In this document: one piece after another, positions 26,765 to 36,201 of the stretch
How positions within the stretch are numbered: the first letter of the stretch is position 1
How the letters are laid out: each line of letters begins with the position of its first letter
NCBI RefSeq assembly: GCF_041438805.1
Contig: NZ_CP109190.1
Coordinates: forward strand, 7,626,001-7,690,000
Reading direction: 5' to 3'
DNA from: Streptomyces sp. NBC_01707
Lineage (GTDB): Bacteria; Actinomycetota; Actinomycetes; Streptomycetales; Streptomycetaceae
DNA: 64,000 nucleotides
The notes under the pieces: generated by a model
Told to the model about the DNA's origin: nothing
Database searches by the model: none
What the model saw: the letters and a program-made list of their open reading frames with translations, nothing else
Made by a program: the position numbers and the translations under genes

Positions 26765-27385
26765 ATGGAGCCCGTGCCCCATGCGAATACGAACCTCCGC
26801 CGCGCCCCCGTGCAGCAGCGCAGTGCCGAACGCCTCTCCCGGATACTCGACGCCTGCGCAGAACTCCTCGACGAGACCGGTTACGAGCAGCTCTCCACCC
26901 GGGCCGTCGCCGCACGCGCGGAAGTCCCGATCGGATCCGTCTACCGGTTCTTCTCCAACAAGCGGGCCCTCGCCGACGCCCTGGCCCGGCGCAACCTGGA
27001 CAGTTACGCGGAGCGCATCACCGGCCGCCTGGCCGCCATCCCGGCCGCCGACTGGCGCAGCGCCATCGACGCCGTGCTCGACGAGTACCTCGAGATGAAG
27101 CGCTCCGTCCCCGGCTTCGCGCTCGTCGACTTCGGTGCCCCGGCCCCCGTGGAGGACCCGGCCTCCGACGCCAACCACCGCGTCGCGGACCGGCTGACCC
27201 ACCTGCTCTCCGGCCATCTGGGGCGCACCCCCGACGGAGATCTGCTCCGGACGATCCTGGTCTGCGTCGAAGCCGCCGACGCCCTCCTCCAACTCGCCTT
27301 CCGCAACGAGCCGTCGGGCGATCAGGCCATCGTCGCCGAGACGCGCATCCTGATCCAGGCGTACCTGGCCCGGGTCCTGGACTGA
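26765..27385 (+). CDS. TetR-family regulator
   Basis: A 206-residue repressor. The HTH region (about 18-65) reads ILDACAELLDETGYEQLSTRAVA then VPIGSVYRFFSNKRALADAL; the C-terminal domain is of the TetR_C_17 style. AGAGGAGAG lies 10 nt before the ATG. It stands between the trio and the molybdopterin oxidoreductase gene, and a TACCG-GT-CGGTA palindrome 115 bp after its stop suggests that it controls the oxidoreductase. Confidence 0.92.
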   Translation: MEPVPHANTNLRRAPVQQRSAERLSRILDACAELLDETGYEQLSTRAVAARAEVPIGSVYRFFSNKRALADALARRNLDSYAERITGRLAAIPAADWRSAIDAVLDEYLEMKRSVPGFALVDFGAPAPVEDPASDANHRVADRLTHLLSGHLGRTPDGDLLRTILVCVEAADALLQLAFRNEPSGDQAIVAETRILIQAYLARVLD

Positions 27386-27496
27386 ACGCGGCGCCGCGCG
27401 CCACCTCACGGCAGCACGACCCACCGCGCCCCACTTCGCGGACATCCGACGAGATCCCCTGCCCGGCAACATCGGCGCGACAACACCTCCCCACCA

Positions 27497-27516
27497 TGCG
27501 TACCGGTCGGTATGCT
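27497..27516. promoter_or_regulatory. TetR-type operator before the molybdopterin oxidoreductase
   Basis: The perfect palindrome arms TACCG and CGGTA (27501-27512) flank GT, with further partial symmetry outward (GCG/TGC). ACCG-n-CGGT is a frequent core of TetR sites in Streptomyces. It lies about 50 bp before the ATG. Confidence 0.55.
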
Positions 27517-27564
27517 CGGCCGTGCTTGCCCGCGTCTCCGCTGTCGCCGCCCCGGGGAGGGCCC

Positions 27565-29844
27565 ATGCCGCACGACTCCAGCAGTTCCCGCGAGTCCCGC
27601 ACCGCCCTGCGTATCTGCCCCCTGTGCGAAGCCACCTGCGGACTCACCCTCACCGTCGAGGGGACACGGGTCACCGGCGCCCGCGGCGACCGGGACGACG
27701 TCTTCAGCCAGGGCTTCATCTGCCCCAAGGGCGCTTCCTTCGGCGGGCTCGACGCCGACCCCGACCGGCTCCGCACCCCCCTCGTCCGCAAGGACGGCGT
27801 GCTGCAGGAGGCCAGTTGGAGCGAGGCGTTCGACGCGATCGCGGCAGCCCTGCCCGCACTGACCGAACAGCACGGGCGGCAGTCCGTCGGTGTCGTCCTC
27901 GGCAACCCGAACGTGCACACCATGGCCGGTGCGCTCTATCCGCCCACCCTGCTGGCCACGCTCCGCACCCGGGCCCTCTTCACCGCGAGCACCCTCGACC
28001 AGATGCCCAAACACGTCTCCAGCGGACTGCTCTTCGGTGACCCGAACGCCATCCCGGTGCCGGACATCGACCGCACCGACCATCTGCTGCTCCTCGGCGC
28101 CAACCCGCTCGAATCCAACGGCAGCCTCTGCACGGCCCCCGACTTCCCCGGCCGGCTCAAGGCGCTGCGTCGTCGCGGCGGCACCCTCACGGTCGTCGAC
28201 CCCCGCCGCACCCGGACCGCCCGCCTCGCCGACCGGCATGTCGCCATCCGCCCCGGCGCCGACGCCCTCCTGCTCGCCGCGCTCACCCACGTACTCTTCG
28301 AGGAGAAGCTCACCGACCCCGGTACGCTCGCCGACCATCTCGAAGGGCTCGACGAAGTGGCAGACGCCGTACGGGAGTTCACCCCCGAGGCGGTCGCCGA
28401 GGCATGCGACGTGGACGCCCCGACCATCCGTACGATCGCCCGGGAGCTGGCAGCCGCCCCCACCGCCGCCGTCTACGGGCGCATCGGCAGCTGCACCGTG
28501 GCGCACGGCACCCTCGCCAGCTGGCTCGTCGACATCCTCAACATCCTCACCGGCAACCTCGACCGCCCCGGTGGCGCCCTCTTCCCGCTCTCCGCCACCG
28601 CCCGCGCCCCGCGGCCCGCCGCTCCCGGCAAGGGCTTCGCCCTCGGGCGCTGGACGAGCCGGGTCTCCGGGCACCCCGAGGCCAAGGGCGAACTGCCCGT
28701 CGCCGCACTCGCCGAGGAGATCGAGACCCCTGGGGGCGACCGGATCCGCGCCCTGATCGTCCTTGCCGCCAACCCCGTGCTCTCCGCACCCGACGGCGAC
28801 CGCCTGGACCGGGCCCTGACCGGGCTGGACTTCATGGTCAGCGTCGACCCGTACCTCAACGAGACCTCACGCCACGCCCATGTGGTGCTGCCCCCGCCGC
28901 CGCCGTCGCAGAGCGCCCACTTCGACTTCGCGTTCAACGCACTCGCCGTACGCAACCAGGTCCGCTACACCCGGCCCGCGGTCCCGCTCGACGACGGCCT
29001 CCTCGACGAGAGCGAGATCCTCGCGCGGCTCGTCCTCGCCGTCTCCGGGATGCGCGGAGCCGACCGGTCCGCCGTGGCCGCCGTGGACGCCATGATCATC
29101 GACCGGGCGCTGGCCAAGGCCGTCGTCGATCCTCTCTCGCCCGTGCACGGCCGCACCCCCGCCGAACTGGCCGCCGCGCTCACCGGCCGCACCGGGCCGG
29201 AACGCCGCCTCGACCTGATGCTCCGCCTCGGCCCGTACGGCGAAGGCTTCGGCGCCGACCCCGACGGCCTCACCCTGGACCGGCTCCTCGCTCATCCGCA
29301 CGGCATCGATCTCGGCCCGCTCCGGCCCCGCATCCCGCAGGTCCTGACCACCCGCAGCGGACGCATCGAGCTCCTCCCCGCGGCGATCGCCGCCGACCTG
29401 CCGAGGCTGCGCACCGCGCTCTCCGACCGGCCGGGAGCCGACTCGCTCGTCCTCGTCGGCCGCCGCCATCTGCGCTCCAACAACAGCTGGATGCACAACG
29501 TCGCCTCGCTCGGTGGCGGTTCCAACGTCTGCACCCTCCAGATGCACCCGGACGACGCGGTCCGGCTCGGACTGGCGGACGGCGCCCCCGCCACGATCAC
29601 CGCGGCCGGCGGTGCACTCACCGCACCCGTGGAGATCACCGAGGGCATCCGGGCCGGAGTGGTGAGCCTTCCGCACGGCTGGGGACACGACCGGCCAGGC
29701 ACCCGGACGTCCGTCGCGTCCGCCGTCCCCGGAGTCAACGTCAACCAGCTCCTCGACGGCACCCTGCTCGACCCGCTGTCCGGAACCGCCGTCCTCAACG
29801 GCATCCCCGTCGCGGTGGCCCCCAGCGCCGCACCAAGTCACTGA
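27565..29844 (+). CDS. Molybdopterin (bis-MGD) oxidoreductase with N-terminal 4Fe-4S cluster
   Basis: A 759-residue cytoplasmic enzyme of the formate dehydrogenase / nitrate reductase superfamily. The cluster ligands are Cys18, Cys21, Cys25 (CPLCEATC) and Cys53 (FICPKG). The Mo domain follows with GNPNVH, LLLGANPLESNG, VVDPRRTRTA and the C-terminal MopB_CT domain with LRSNNSWMHN and GVNVNQLLDG. No signal peptide and no partner subunits are nearby, so the electron partner is unknown. GGGGAGG precedes the ATG at 27565 by 4 nt; the longer frame upstream overlaps the TetR gene and is not used. Confidence 0.9.
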   Translation: MPHDSSSSRESRTALRICPLCEATCGLTLTVEGTRVTGARGDRDDVFSQGFICPKGASFGGLDADPDRLRTPLVRKDGVLQEASWSEAFDAIAAALPALTEQHGRQSVGVVLGNPNVHTMAGALYPPTLLATLRTRALFTASTLDQMPKHVSSGLLFGDPNAIPVPDIDRTDHLLLLGANPLESNGSLCTAPDFPGRLKALRRRGGTLTVVDPRRTRTARLADRHVAIRPGADALLLAALTHVLFEEKLTDPGTLADHLEGLDEVADAVREFTPEAVAEACDVDAPTIRTIARELAAAPTAAVYGRIGSCTVAHGTLASWLVDILNILTGNLDRPGGALFPLSATARAPRPAAPGKGFALGRWTSRVSGHPEAKGELPVAALAEEIETPGGDRIRALIVLAANPVLSAPDGDRLDRALTGLDFMVSVDPYLNETSRHAHVVLPPPPPSQSAHFDFAFNALAVRNQVRYTRPAVPLDDGLLDESEILARLVLAVSGMRGADRSAVAAVDAMIIDRALAKAVVDPLSPVHGRTPAELAAALTGRTGPERRLDLMLRLGPYGEGFGADPDGLTLDRLLAHPHGIDLGPLRPRIPQVLTTRSGRIELLPAAIAADLPRLRTALSDRPGADSLVLVGRRHLRSNNSWMHNVASLGGGSNVCTLQMHPDDAVRLGLADGAPATITAAGGALTAPVEITEGIRAGVVSLPHGWGHDRPGTRTSVASAVPGVNVNQLLDGTLLDPLSGTAVLNGIPVAVAPSAAPSH

Positions 29845-29965
29845 CCTGGGGTTTTGCTCGTATTGCTCACATGTCAACGTCTTGTTAACGCTATGAGGGG
29901 CGACCTAACGTCATCCGGACCGCCGACTCCGGTGGGAGTTCAAGGGTGAACGATAGGTATCCCAC

Positions 29966-31387
29966 ATGCTGACAATCCTCGGCTTTGCCATGATTGCGAC
30001 CTTCCTGGTCCTGATCATGATGAAGAAGATGTCGCCGATCGCGGCGCTGGTCCTGATCCCCGCACTGTTCTGTGTCGCCGTCGGACAGGGCGCCAAGCTC
30101 GGTGACTACGTGATCGACGGCGTGGGCAACCTGGCCCCGACCGCCGCGATGCTGATGTTCGCCATCGTCTACTTCGGCGTGATGATCGACGTCGGCCTCT
30201 TCGACCCGATCGTCCGGGGCATCCTGCGCTTCTGCAAGGCCGACCCGATGCGGATCGTCGTCGGTACGGCGGTGCTCGCCGCGATCGTCTCGCTGGACGG
30301 CGACGGCTCCACCACCTTCATGATCACCGTCTCGGCGATGTATCCGCTCTACAAGCGCCTCAAGATGAGCCTCGTCGTGATGACCGGTGTCGCCGCTACG
30401 GCCAACGGTGTCATGAACACCCTGCCCTGGGGCGGTCCCACCGCCCGCGCCGCCACCGCGCTCAAGCTGGACGCGGGCGACATCTTCGTCCCGATGATCC
30501 CGGCGCTCGGCGTCGGACTGCTCGCGGTCATCCTCCTGGCGGTCGTCCTCGGCCGGCGCGAGCGCAAGCGGCTGGGCTTCCTCACCCTCGACGAGGCAGT
30601 GTCCCAGGAGCCCGAGACGGTCCTCGTCGGTGCGAGCGGCGCGGCCGGCGACAGCGACCGCACCCGTAAGACCTCCGGCGGAGCCGGTACGGGCACGGAC
30701 GTCGAGCCCGAGGCAGCGGCCCACCGCGACGCGGACGACGAAGGCTTCAAGGGTCTCGACCCGAACCGTGCCACCCTGCGGCCCAAGCTCTACTGGTTCA
30801 ACGCCGGGCTCACCGTCGCCCTCCTCACCGCGATGATCACGGAACTGATGCCGATCCCGGTGCTCTTCCTGCTCGGCGCTGCCCTCGCCCTCACGGTCAA
30901 CTTCCCCCACATGCCCGACCAGCGGGCCCGTATCGCGGCCCACGCGGACAACGTCCTCAACGTGTCCGGCATGGTCTTCGCCGCCGCCGTGTTCACCGGC
31001 GTGCTCTCCGGCACCGGCATGGTCGAGCACATGGCGGACTGGCTCGTCGGCGCGATCCCGGACGGCATGGGCCCGCACATGGCGATCATCACCGGCATCC
31101 TGAGCGTCCCGCTCACCTACTTCATGTCCAACGACGGCTTCTACTTCGGCGTCGTCCCCGTGCTCGCCGAGGCCGGCGCGGCCCACGGTGTCTCCCCGCT
31201 GGAGATCGCCCGCGCCTCCCTGGTCGGCCAGCCGCTCCACATGTCGTCCCCGCTGGTCCCCGCCGTCTATGTGCTCGTCGGCATGGCGAAGGTCGAATTC
31301 GGCGACCACACCAGGTTTACCGTCAAATGGGCCGCGCTCACCTCACTGGTGGTGCTCTGCGCCGGCCTCCTCTTCGGCATCATCTGA
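29966..31387 (+). CDS. CitMHS-family metal-citrate symporter
   Basis: A 473-residue transporter with about 12 helices. GFAMIATFLVLIMMKKMSPIAAL at the start, SLDGDGSTTF in the first half and MSNDGFYFGVVPVL in the second are standard for CitM/CitH citrate-metal symporters. A polar loop of about 75 residues (230-300) separates the halves and is Ser/Thr/Gly-rich. No CitAB-type sensor pair is adjacent. The MFS gene starts 4 bp after the stop, so the two are co-transcribed. Confidence 0.93.
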   Translation: MLTILGFAMIATFLVLIMMKKMSPIAALVLIPALFCVAVGQGAKLGDYVIDGVGNLAPTAAMLMFAIVYFGVMIDVGLFDPIVRGILRFCKADPMRIVVGTAVLAAIVSLDGDGSTTFMITVSAMYPLYKRLKMSLVVMTGVAATANGVMNTLPWGGPTARAATALKLDAGDIFVPMIPALGVGLLAVILLAVVLGRRERKRLGFLTLDEAVSQEPETVLVGASGAAGDSDRTRKTSGGAGTGTDVEPEAAAHRDADDEGFKGLDPNRATLRPKLYWFNAGLTVALLTAMITELMPIPVLFLLGAALALTVNFPHMPDQRARIAAHADNVLNVSGMVFAAAVFTGVLSGTGMVEHMADWLVGAIPDGMGPHMAIITGILSVPLTYFMSNDGFYFGVVPVLAEAGAAHGVSPLEIARASLVGQPLHMSSPLVPAVYVLVGMAKVEFGDHTRFTVKWAALTSLVVLCAGLLFGII

Positions 31388-31390
31388 TCC

Positions 31391-32656
31391 ATGGCCGACA
31401 CGGAAGAGCCCGGCAGGAGCTGGCTGCTGCGCCTCGTCATCGCCTTCGCCTTCGCGCAGGGGGCGGTGTCGATGGCGCGGCCCGCCGTCTCCTACCGGGC
31501 TCTCTCGCTCGGTGCGGACGAGCGCGCCATCGGCGTCATCACCGGGGTGTACGCACTCCTCCCGCTCTTCGCCGCCGTCCCGCTCGGCCGCCGGACGGAC
31601 CACGGCCGGTGCGCACCTCTGCTGCCCCTCGGTGTCGTCCTGATCGCCGGCGGCTGCGCCCTCAGCGGTACGGCGGGCTCCCTTCCGGCCATGGCGGCGT
31701 GGAGCGGTGTGATGGGGCTCGGCCATCTCTGCTTCGTGATCGGCGCCCAGTCGATCGTCGCCCGTCAGTCCGCCCCCGCCGAACAGGACCGAAATTTCGG
31801 CCACTTCACCATCGGCGCCTCGCTCGGCCAACTCATCGGGCCGATCGCCGCGGGGTACGTGATCTCCGAGCGGGACGGCGCCCTGGCCCCTACGAGCGCA
31901 CTCGCCCTGGTCGTCTCGGCGGCCGTCGCCGCCGCGTCCTTCGTCTCGCTCTGGCGCATCGAACACCGCACGGCGCCGGACGCGCGCGCGGCGGCCCGGG
32001 CGGCCAAGGTGCCCGTCGGCCGCATCCTGCGTACCCGCGGTGTTCCGGCCGGCATCTTCATCAGCCTCGCCGTGCTCTCCGCGACCGACATCCTCACCGC
32101 CTATCTGCCCGTCGTCGGCGAGCACCGCTCCATCGCCCCCGCCACCATCGGGCTGCTGCTCAGCCTGCGGGCCGCGGCCACCATCGCCTGCCGCCTCGTG
32201 ATGACGCCGATGCTGCGCCGGCTCGGCCGTACGGCGCTGCTCACCACGACCTGTCTGCTGGCCGGGCTGCTCTGCGCGGGCATCGCCCTGCCGGTCCCCG
32301 TCTGGGCGCTGGCCACGATGCTCGCCGTGCTCGGCTTCTGTCTCGGGGTCGGCCAGCCCCTGTCGATGACCACCGTCGTCCAGGCGGCCCCGGCGGAGGC
32401 CCGCTCCACCGCGCTCGCTCTCCGGCTGACCGGCAACCGGCTCGGTCAGGTCGCGGCCCCTGCGTCCGCCGGTGTGATCGCCGGAGTGGCGGGCACGGCC
32501 GCGCCGTTCGTGATGCTGGGTGCGCTTCTGCTCGCGGGGGCGGGGCTGGGGATGCGCGGAGGGCGCGCCCGGACCGCCGACGCGACGCCGGCCGTTCCCG
32601 CGTCCGCACCCGTTCCCAGGTCCGAACTGCCCGCCGTGAACCGGAATCGCACCTGA
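31391..32656 (+). CDS. MFS transporter
   Basis: A 421-residue permease with 12 predicted helices. The loop 2-3 motif is seen as LGRRTDHGR, a variant of the MFS A motif, and a second variant is seen in RRLGRTALL. It probably exports a small drug-like or metabolic molecule. No ribosome site precedes the ATG; translation is likely coupled to the citrate transporter 4 bp upstream. Confidence 0.88.
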   Translation: MADTEEPGRSWLLRLVIAFAFAQGAVSMARPAVSYRALSLGADERAIGVITGVYALLPLFAAVPLGRRTDHGRCAPLLPLGVVLIAGGCALSGTAGSLPAMAAWSGVMGLGHLCFVIGAQSIVARQSAPAEQDRNFGHFTIGASLGQLIGPIAAGYVISERDGALAPTSALALVVSAAVAAASFVSLWRIEHRTAPDARAAARAAKVPVGRILRTRGVPAGIFISLAVLSATDILTAYLPVVGEHRSIAPATIGLLLSLRAAATIACRLVMTPMLRRLGRTALLTTTCLLAGLLCAGIALPVPVWALATMLAVLGFCLGVGQPLSMTTVVQAAPAEARSTALALRLTGNRLGQVAAPASAGVIAGVAGTAAPFVMLGALLLAGAGLGMRGGRARTADATPAVPASAPVPRSELPAVNRNRT

Positions 32657-32794
32657 CGTCTCCGTCTCACCCACCCCAGTGCTGCGCAACCTTTGCACGA
32701 GTCATTCCCAGCACCCCGGGTAGTGGGCTAATTTCAGCGCGTTGCAGCCGCTCCCCACCGCTCCACCTCACCATTCTCCCGGGCGGACCCACAC

Positions 32795-34180
32795 ATGACT
32801 CGCGCCATCTCCCTGCACCACGTCAGCAAGGCGTACGGACGGTCCCAGCGTGCCGTCGACCGCTTCTCGCTCTCCATCGACCCGGGCGAGTTCGTCGTCC
32901 TGCTCGGCCCCTCGGGGTGCGGCAAGTCGACCGTGCTCCGCATGATCGCCGGTCTGGAGGAGATCACCGAGGGCGAGCTGCTGCTCGACGGCGAACCGGC
33001 CAACCACCTGGCGCCCCGCGAGCGCGGCATGGCCATGGTGTTCCAGAACTTCGCGCTCTACCCGACGATGACCAACCGGGCCAACATAGGCTTCCCGCTG
33101 AAGCTGGAGAACCCCGGCCAGGACCACACCGCTCGCGTCGAGAACACGGCGAGGATGCTCGGCATCGACAGTGTCCTCGACCGCTACCCGGGTCAGCTCT
33201 CCGGCGGTGAGCGCCAGCGCGTCGCCATGGGCCGGGCCATCTCGCGCCGCCCCTCCGTGTTCCTGATGGACGAGCCGCTCTCCAACCTCGACGCGAAGCT
33301 GCGCAACCATCTACGGGCCGAGATCTCGCAGCTGACCCGGGAGCTGGGCGTCACCACCGTCTATGTGACGCATGATCAGGCCGAGGCGATGTCCCTCGGC
33401 GACCGGGTCGCCGTGATGCGCGGCGGACGGCTCCAGCAGGTCAGCCCGCCACGCGAGGTCTACGCCCTGCCGGAGAACGTCTTTGTCGCCGCGTTCATCG
33501 GCACCCCGCGCATCAACCTTCTCCAGGCCGTCGTCCACGCACCCCTCGAAGGGCGCATGTCGATCGATCTCGGCCGCCAGCGGTTGCCACTGCCCGAACC
33601 GCTCAGTCCCGACCACCAGTTGCTCCGGATCCAGCAGGGCCGCCAGATCATTGTCGGACTGCGCTCGGAGGCGGCCAGGATCGCCGCGCCCAGCCAGGCC
33701 CGCCCCGGCGAGGTCGCGCTGAGCGGCATCGTCGAACACGTCGAGTACCAGGGGCACGAGGCACTGGTCCACCTGAACACGGGGTCGCAGCCCGCCGTGG
33801 TGCCCGACCTCGAATCGGCCCGTCCCGACCGGGCGCCCCAGCGGCGCCGCCGCGCCGCCGGTGGCAGCGGAATCGGCGGTGGTTCCGGTGGTGGGGTGGG
33901 CGTACTGGAGCGGCTGAGGGAGCGCGCCACCGGTCACATCAGCGGCCGCGTCGTCGCCCTCGACGAACCGGAACCGGACCGTGGGCACCCCGCCACCCGC
34001 ACCCCCGACCGCCCCGCGATCACGGCCAGCGACCTGGTCGTCCGTACCGGCCCCGACATGCGGCTGCGCATCGGTGGACAGGTCCCGCTCCTGGTCGACC
34101 TCGCGCATCTGTACGTCTTCGACCACTACGGACACCGGATCTGCCCGCTGCCGAAGGACATCCCCGGTCTCGACGTCTGA
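32795..34180 (+). CDS. Orphan carbohydrate-importer ATPase (MsiK/MalK/UgpC type)
   Basis: A 461-residue ATPase. The nucleotide-binding domain has GPSGCGKST, VFQNFALYPTMT, LSGGERQRVAMGRA and DEPLSNLDAKLR, and the C-terminal half carries TOBE/MalK-type segments (GTPRINLL, VGLRSEAA, VEHVEYQGHEALVHL). Streptomyces uses a shared ATPase, MsiK, for many sugar importers, and this is a second such protein without permease genes nearby. Unusual is an insertion of about 75 residues (350-425) rich in Arg, Gly, Ser and Pro within the TOBE region, which makes it longer than the usual 370-380 residues. Confidence 0.88.
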   Translation: MTRAISLHHVSKAYGRSQRAVDRFSLSIDPGEFVVLLGPSGCGKSTVLRMIAGLEEITEGELLLDGEPANHLAPRERGMAMVFQNFALYPTMTNRANIGFPLKLENPGQDHTARVENTARMLGIDSVLDRYPGQLSGGERQRVAMGRAISRRPSVFLMDEPLSNLDAKLRNHLRAEISQLTRELGVTTVYVTHDQAEAMSLGDRVAVMRGGRLQQVSPPREVYALPENVFVAAFIGTPRINLLQAVVHAPLEGRMSIDLGRQRLPLPEPLSPDHQLLRIQQGRQIIVGLRSEAARIAAPSQARPGEVALSGIVEHVEYQGHEALVHLNTGSQPAVVPDLESARPDRAPQRRRRAAGGSGIGGGSGGGVGVLERLRERATGHISGRVVALDEPEPDRGHPATRTPDRPAITASDLVVRTGPDMRLRIGGQVPLLVDLAHLYVFDHYGHRICPLPKDIPGLDV

Positions 34181-34183
34181 GGG

Positions 34184-34198
34184 CCGTCCGCGGGACGG
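34184..34198 (+). terminator. Short hairpin after the orphan ATPase gene
   Basis: CCGTCC-GCG-GGACGG forms a perfect 6-bp stem 4 nt after the stop codon. It is compact and GC-rich; strength is uncertain. Confidence 0.5.
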
Positions 34199-34252
34199 TG
34201 CGGGCTGTGCGGGCAGCCTCCAGGGGCGCAGGGCAACGTTCGAAGCCGGGCG

Positions 34253-34283
34253 TTGACCTCAAGTCCGGTGGAGGTCGTACGGT
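34253..34283 (+). promoter_or_regulatory. MerR-type promoter with SoxR-like dyad, 19-bp spacer, leaderless start
   Basis: A -35 TTGACC (34253-34258) and a -10 TACGGT (34278-34283) are 19 bp apart, the overlong spacing typical of MerR-activated promoters. A 22-bp dyad, GACCTC-N10-GAGGTC (34255-34276), lies in the spacer; the left arm GACCTCAAGT agrees with the SoxR box. The expected start point, 7 nt after the -10, is the A of the ATG at 34290, so the mRNA would be leaderless. Confidence 0.75.
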
Positions 34284-34289
34284 CTTCCC

Positions 34290-36176
34290 ATGAGCATGGA
34301 AGCCACCGCGTGGACGCAGCTCCACAACGTCATGAACGCGCAGCAGGACCGACGCCCCTTCGACCGGAACACCCTGCGGCGCATCGCCGCGTTCGCCCGC
34401 CCGCACCGGCGCCGGGTCGCCCTGTTCCTGGTACTGAGTGTGGCGACGGCGCTGCTCGCCGTCGCCACCCCCGTGCTCGCCGGCCACGTCGTGAACGCGA
34501 TCGTGACCGGCAAGGAGGCGGGCACCGTCACGCGGCTGGCCGTGCTCATCGCCGTGATCGCCGTCGCGGAGGCCGGACTCGGGCTGGTCGGCCGCTGGCT
34601 CTCGGCCAACCTCGGTGAGGGGCTCATCCTCGATCTGCGGACCGCGGTCTTCGACCATGTGCAGCGCATGCCGGTCGCGTTCTTCACCCGCACCCGCACC
34701 GGCGCGCTCGTCAGTCGTCTCAACAACGACGTCATCGGCGCCCAGCGCGCCTTCAGCAACACCCTGTCGGGCGTCGTCAGCAACGTCGTCACCCTCCTTC
34801 TCACCCTCGGAGTGATGCTCAGCATCTCCTGGCAGATCACCGCGCTCGCGCTGGTCCTGCTGCCGGTGTTCGTGCTGCCCGCACGCCGGATGGGTGTGCG
34901 GATGGCGAGACTCCAGCGGGAGGCCGCTGCCCACAACGCGGCGATGGGGACCCGGATGACCGAGCGCTTCTCCGCGCCCGGCGCCACCTTGATCAAGCTC
35001 TTCGGCAGGCCCGCCGACGAATCCGCGGAATTCGCCGCCAGGGCGGGCAGAGTGCGTGACATCGGCGTCCGCACGGCCATGGCCCAGTCCGCGTTCATCA
35101 CGGCGCTCACCCTCGTATCGGCGCTGGCGCTCGCCCTCGTCTACGGGCTCGGTGGGTACTACACACTGCGCGGCCAACTGGATGCCGGAGCGGTGGTCGC
35201 TCTCGCCCTGCTGCTCACCCGGCTGTACGCGCCGCTGACCGCCCTCGCCGGGGCGCGCGTCGAGGTGATGAGTGCGCTCGTCAGCTTCGAGCGGGTCTTC
35301 GAGGTCCTCGACCTCAAGCCGCTCATCGAGGAGAAGCCGGACGCACGGCCTGTCCCGGACGGGCCGGTGTCCGTGGAATTCGACGACGTACGCTTCGGCT
35401 ACCCGTCCGCCGACAAGGTCTCCCTCGCCTCGCTCGAGGACGTCGCCACCCTGGACACCCGCGGCGGCACCGAAGTGCTGCGCGGCGTCTCCTTCCGCGC
35501 CGAACCCGGCCGGACCGTGGCACTCGTCGGATCGTCCGGCGCGGGCAAATCGACCATCGCGCAGCTGCTGCCCCGGCTGTACGACACGGACGAGGGTTCC
35601 GTACGCATCGGTGGCATCGACGTACGCGACCTGTCCGCCGACACCCTGCGCGACACGCTCGGCATGGTCACCCAGGACGGCCACCTCTTCCACGAGTCGG
35701 TCCGCGCCAACCTGCTTCTCGCCCGCCCCGAGGCCACCGAGGAAGACCTCTGGGACGCTCTGCGCCGCTCACGCCTGGACGGCCTGGTCGCCTCACTTCC
35801 CGACGGGCTCGACACCGTCGTCGGCGAACGTGGATACCGGCTCTCCGGTGGCGAACGCCAGCGGCTGACCATCGCCCGCCTGCTGCTGGCCCGCCAGCGC
35901 GTCGTCATCCTCGACGAGGCCACCGCCCATCTGGACAACACCTCCGAAGCGGCCGTCCAGGAGGCACTGGCCGAGGCCCTCCAGGGACGCACCGCGGTGG
36001 TGATCGCCCACCGGCTCTCCACCGTACGGACGGCGGACCTCATCCTCGTCGTGGAGAACGGGCAGATCGTGGAGCGGGGCACCCACGAGGAACTCCTCGC
36101 GGCCGGCGGCCGGTACGAGGAGTTGTACCGCACCCAGTTCGAGCGTCCGGGTGCGGAGGCCGCGGAGCTCGCCTGA
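34290..36176 (+). CDS. ABC exporter, fused membrane and ATPase domains (MdlB/MsbA type)
   Basis: A 628-residue half-transporter that works as dimer in the membrane. The six-helix exporter domain covers about 40-340 (VFDHVQRMPVAFFTRTRTGALVSRL as a motif of the family). The ATPase has GSSGAGKST, the Q-loop VTQDGHLFH, the signature RLSGGERQRL, Walker B VVILDEATAHLD and the H-loop AHRLST. The likely role is export of redox-active or toxic compounds. The promoter has MerR/SoxR geometry (see separate entry). Two in-frame ATG codons lie 6 nt apart; the first coincides with the predicted transcription start. Confidence 0.92.
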   Translation: MSMEATAWTQLHNVMNAQQDRRPFDRNTLRRIAAFARPHRRRVALFLVLSVATALLAVATPVLAGHVVNAIVTGKEAGTVTRLAVLIAVIAVAEAGLGLVGRWLSANLGEGLILDLRTAVFDHVQRMPVAFFTRTRTGALVSRLNNDVIGAQRAFSNTLSGVVSNVVTLLLTLGVMLSISWQITALALVLLPVFVLPARRMGVRMARLQREAAAHNAAMGTRMTERFSAPGATLIKLFGRPADESAEFAARAGRVRDIGVRTAMAQSAFITALTLVSALALALVYGLGGYYTLRGQLDAGAVVALALLLTRLYAPLTALAGARVEVMSALVSFERVFEVLDLKPLIEEKPDARPVPDGPVSVEFDDVRFGYPSADKVSLASLEDVATLDTRGGTEVLRGVSFRAEPGRTVALVGSSGAGKSTIAQLLPRLYDTDEGSVRIGGIDVRDLSADTLRDTLGMVTQDGHLFHESVRANLLLARPEATEEDLWDALRRSRLDGLVASLPDGLDTVVGERGYRLSGGERQRLTIARLLLARQRVVILDEATAHLDNTSEAAVQEALAEALQGRTAVVIAHRLSTVRTADLILVVENGQIVERGTHEELLAAGGRYEELYRTQFERPGAEAAELA

Positions 36177-36201
36177 CCGGCGAGGCCACCGGTTCCGGAG
36201 G

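Noticed and set aside
26725..27564. Extension of the molybdopterin oxidoreductase frame through the TetR gene
   Set aside because: The TetR frame is clear, the extension is Arg/Pro-rich shadow, and GGGGAGG supports the start at 27565.
29845..29965. Possible citrate-responsive operator before the CitMHS gene
   Set aside because: Only weak, imperfect symmetry around TTGTTAACG was seen; not enough to call a site.
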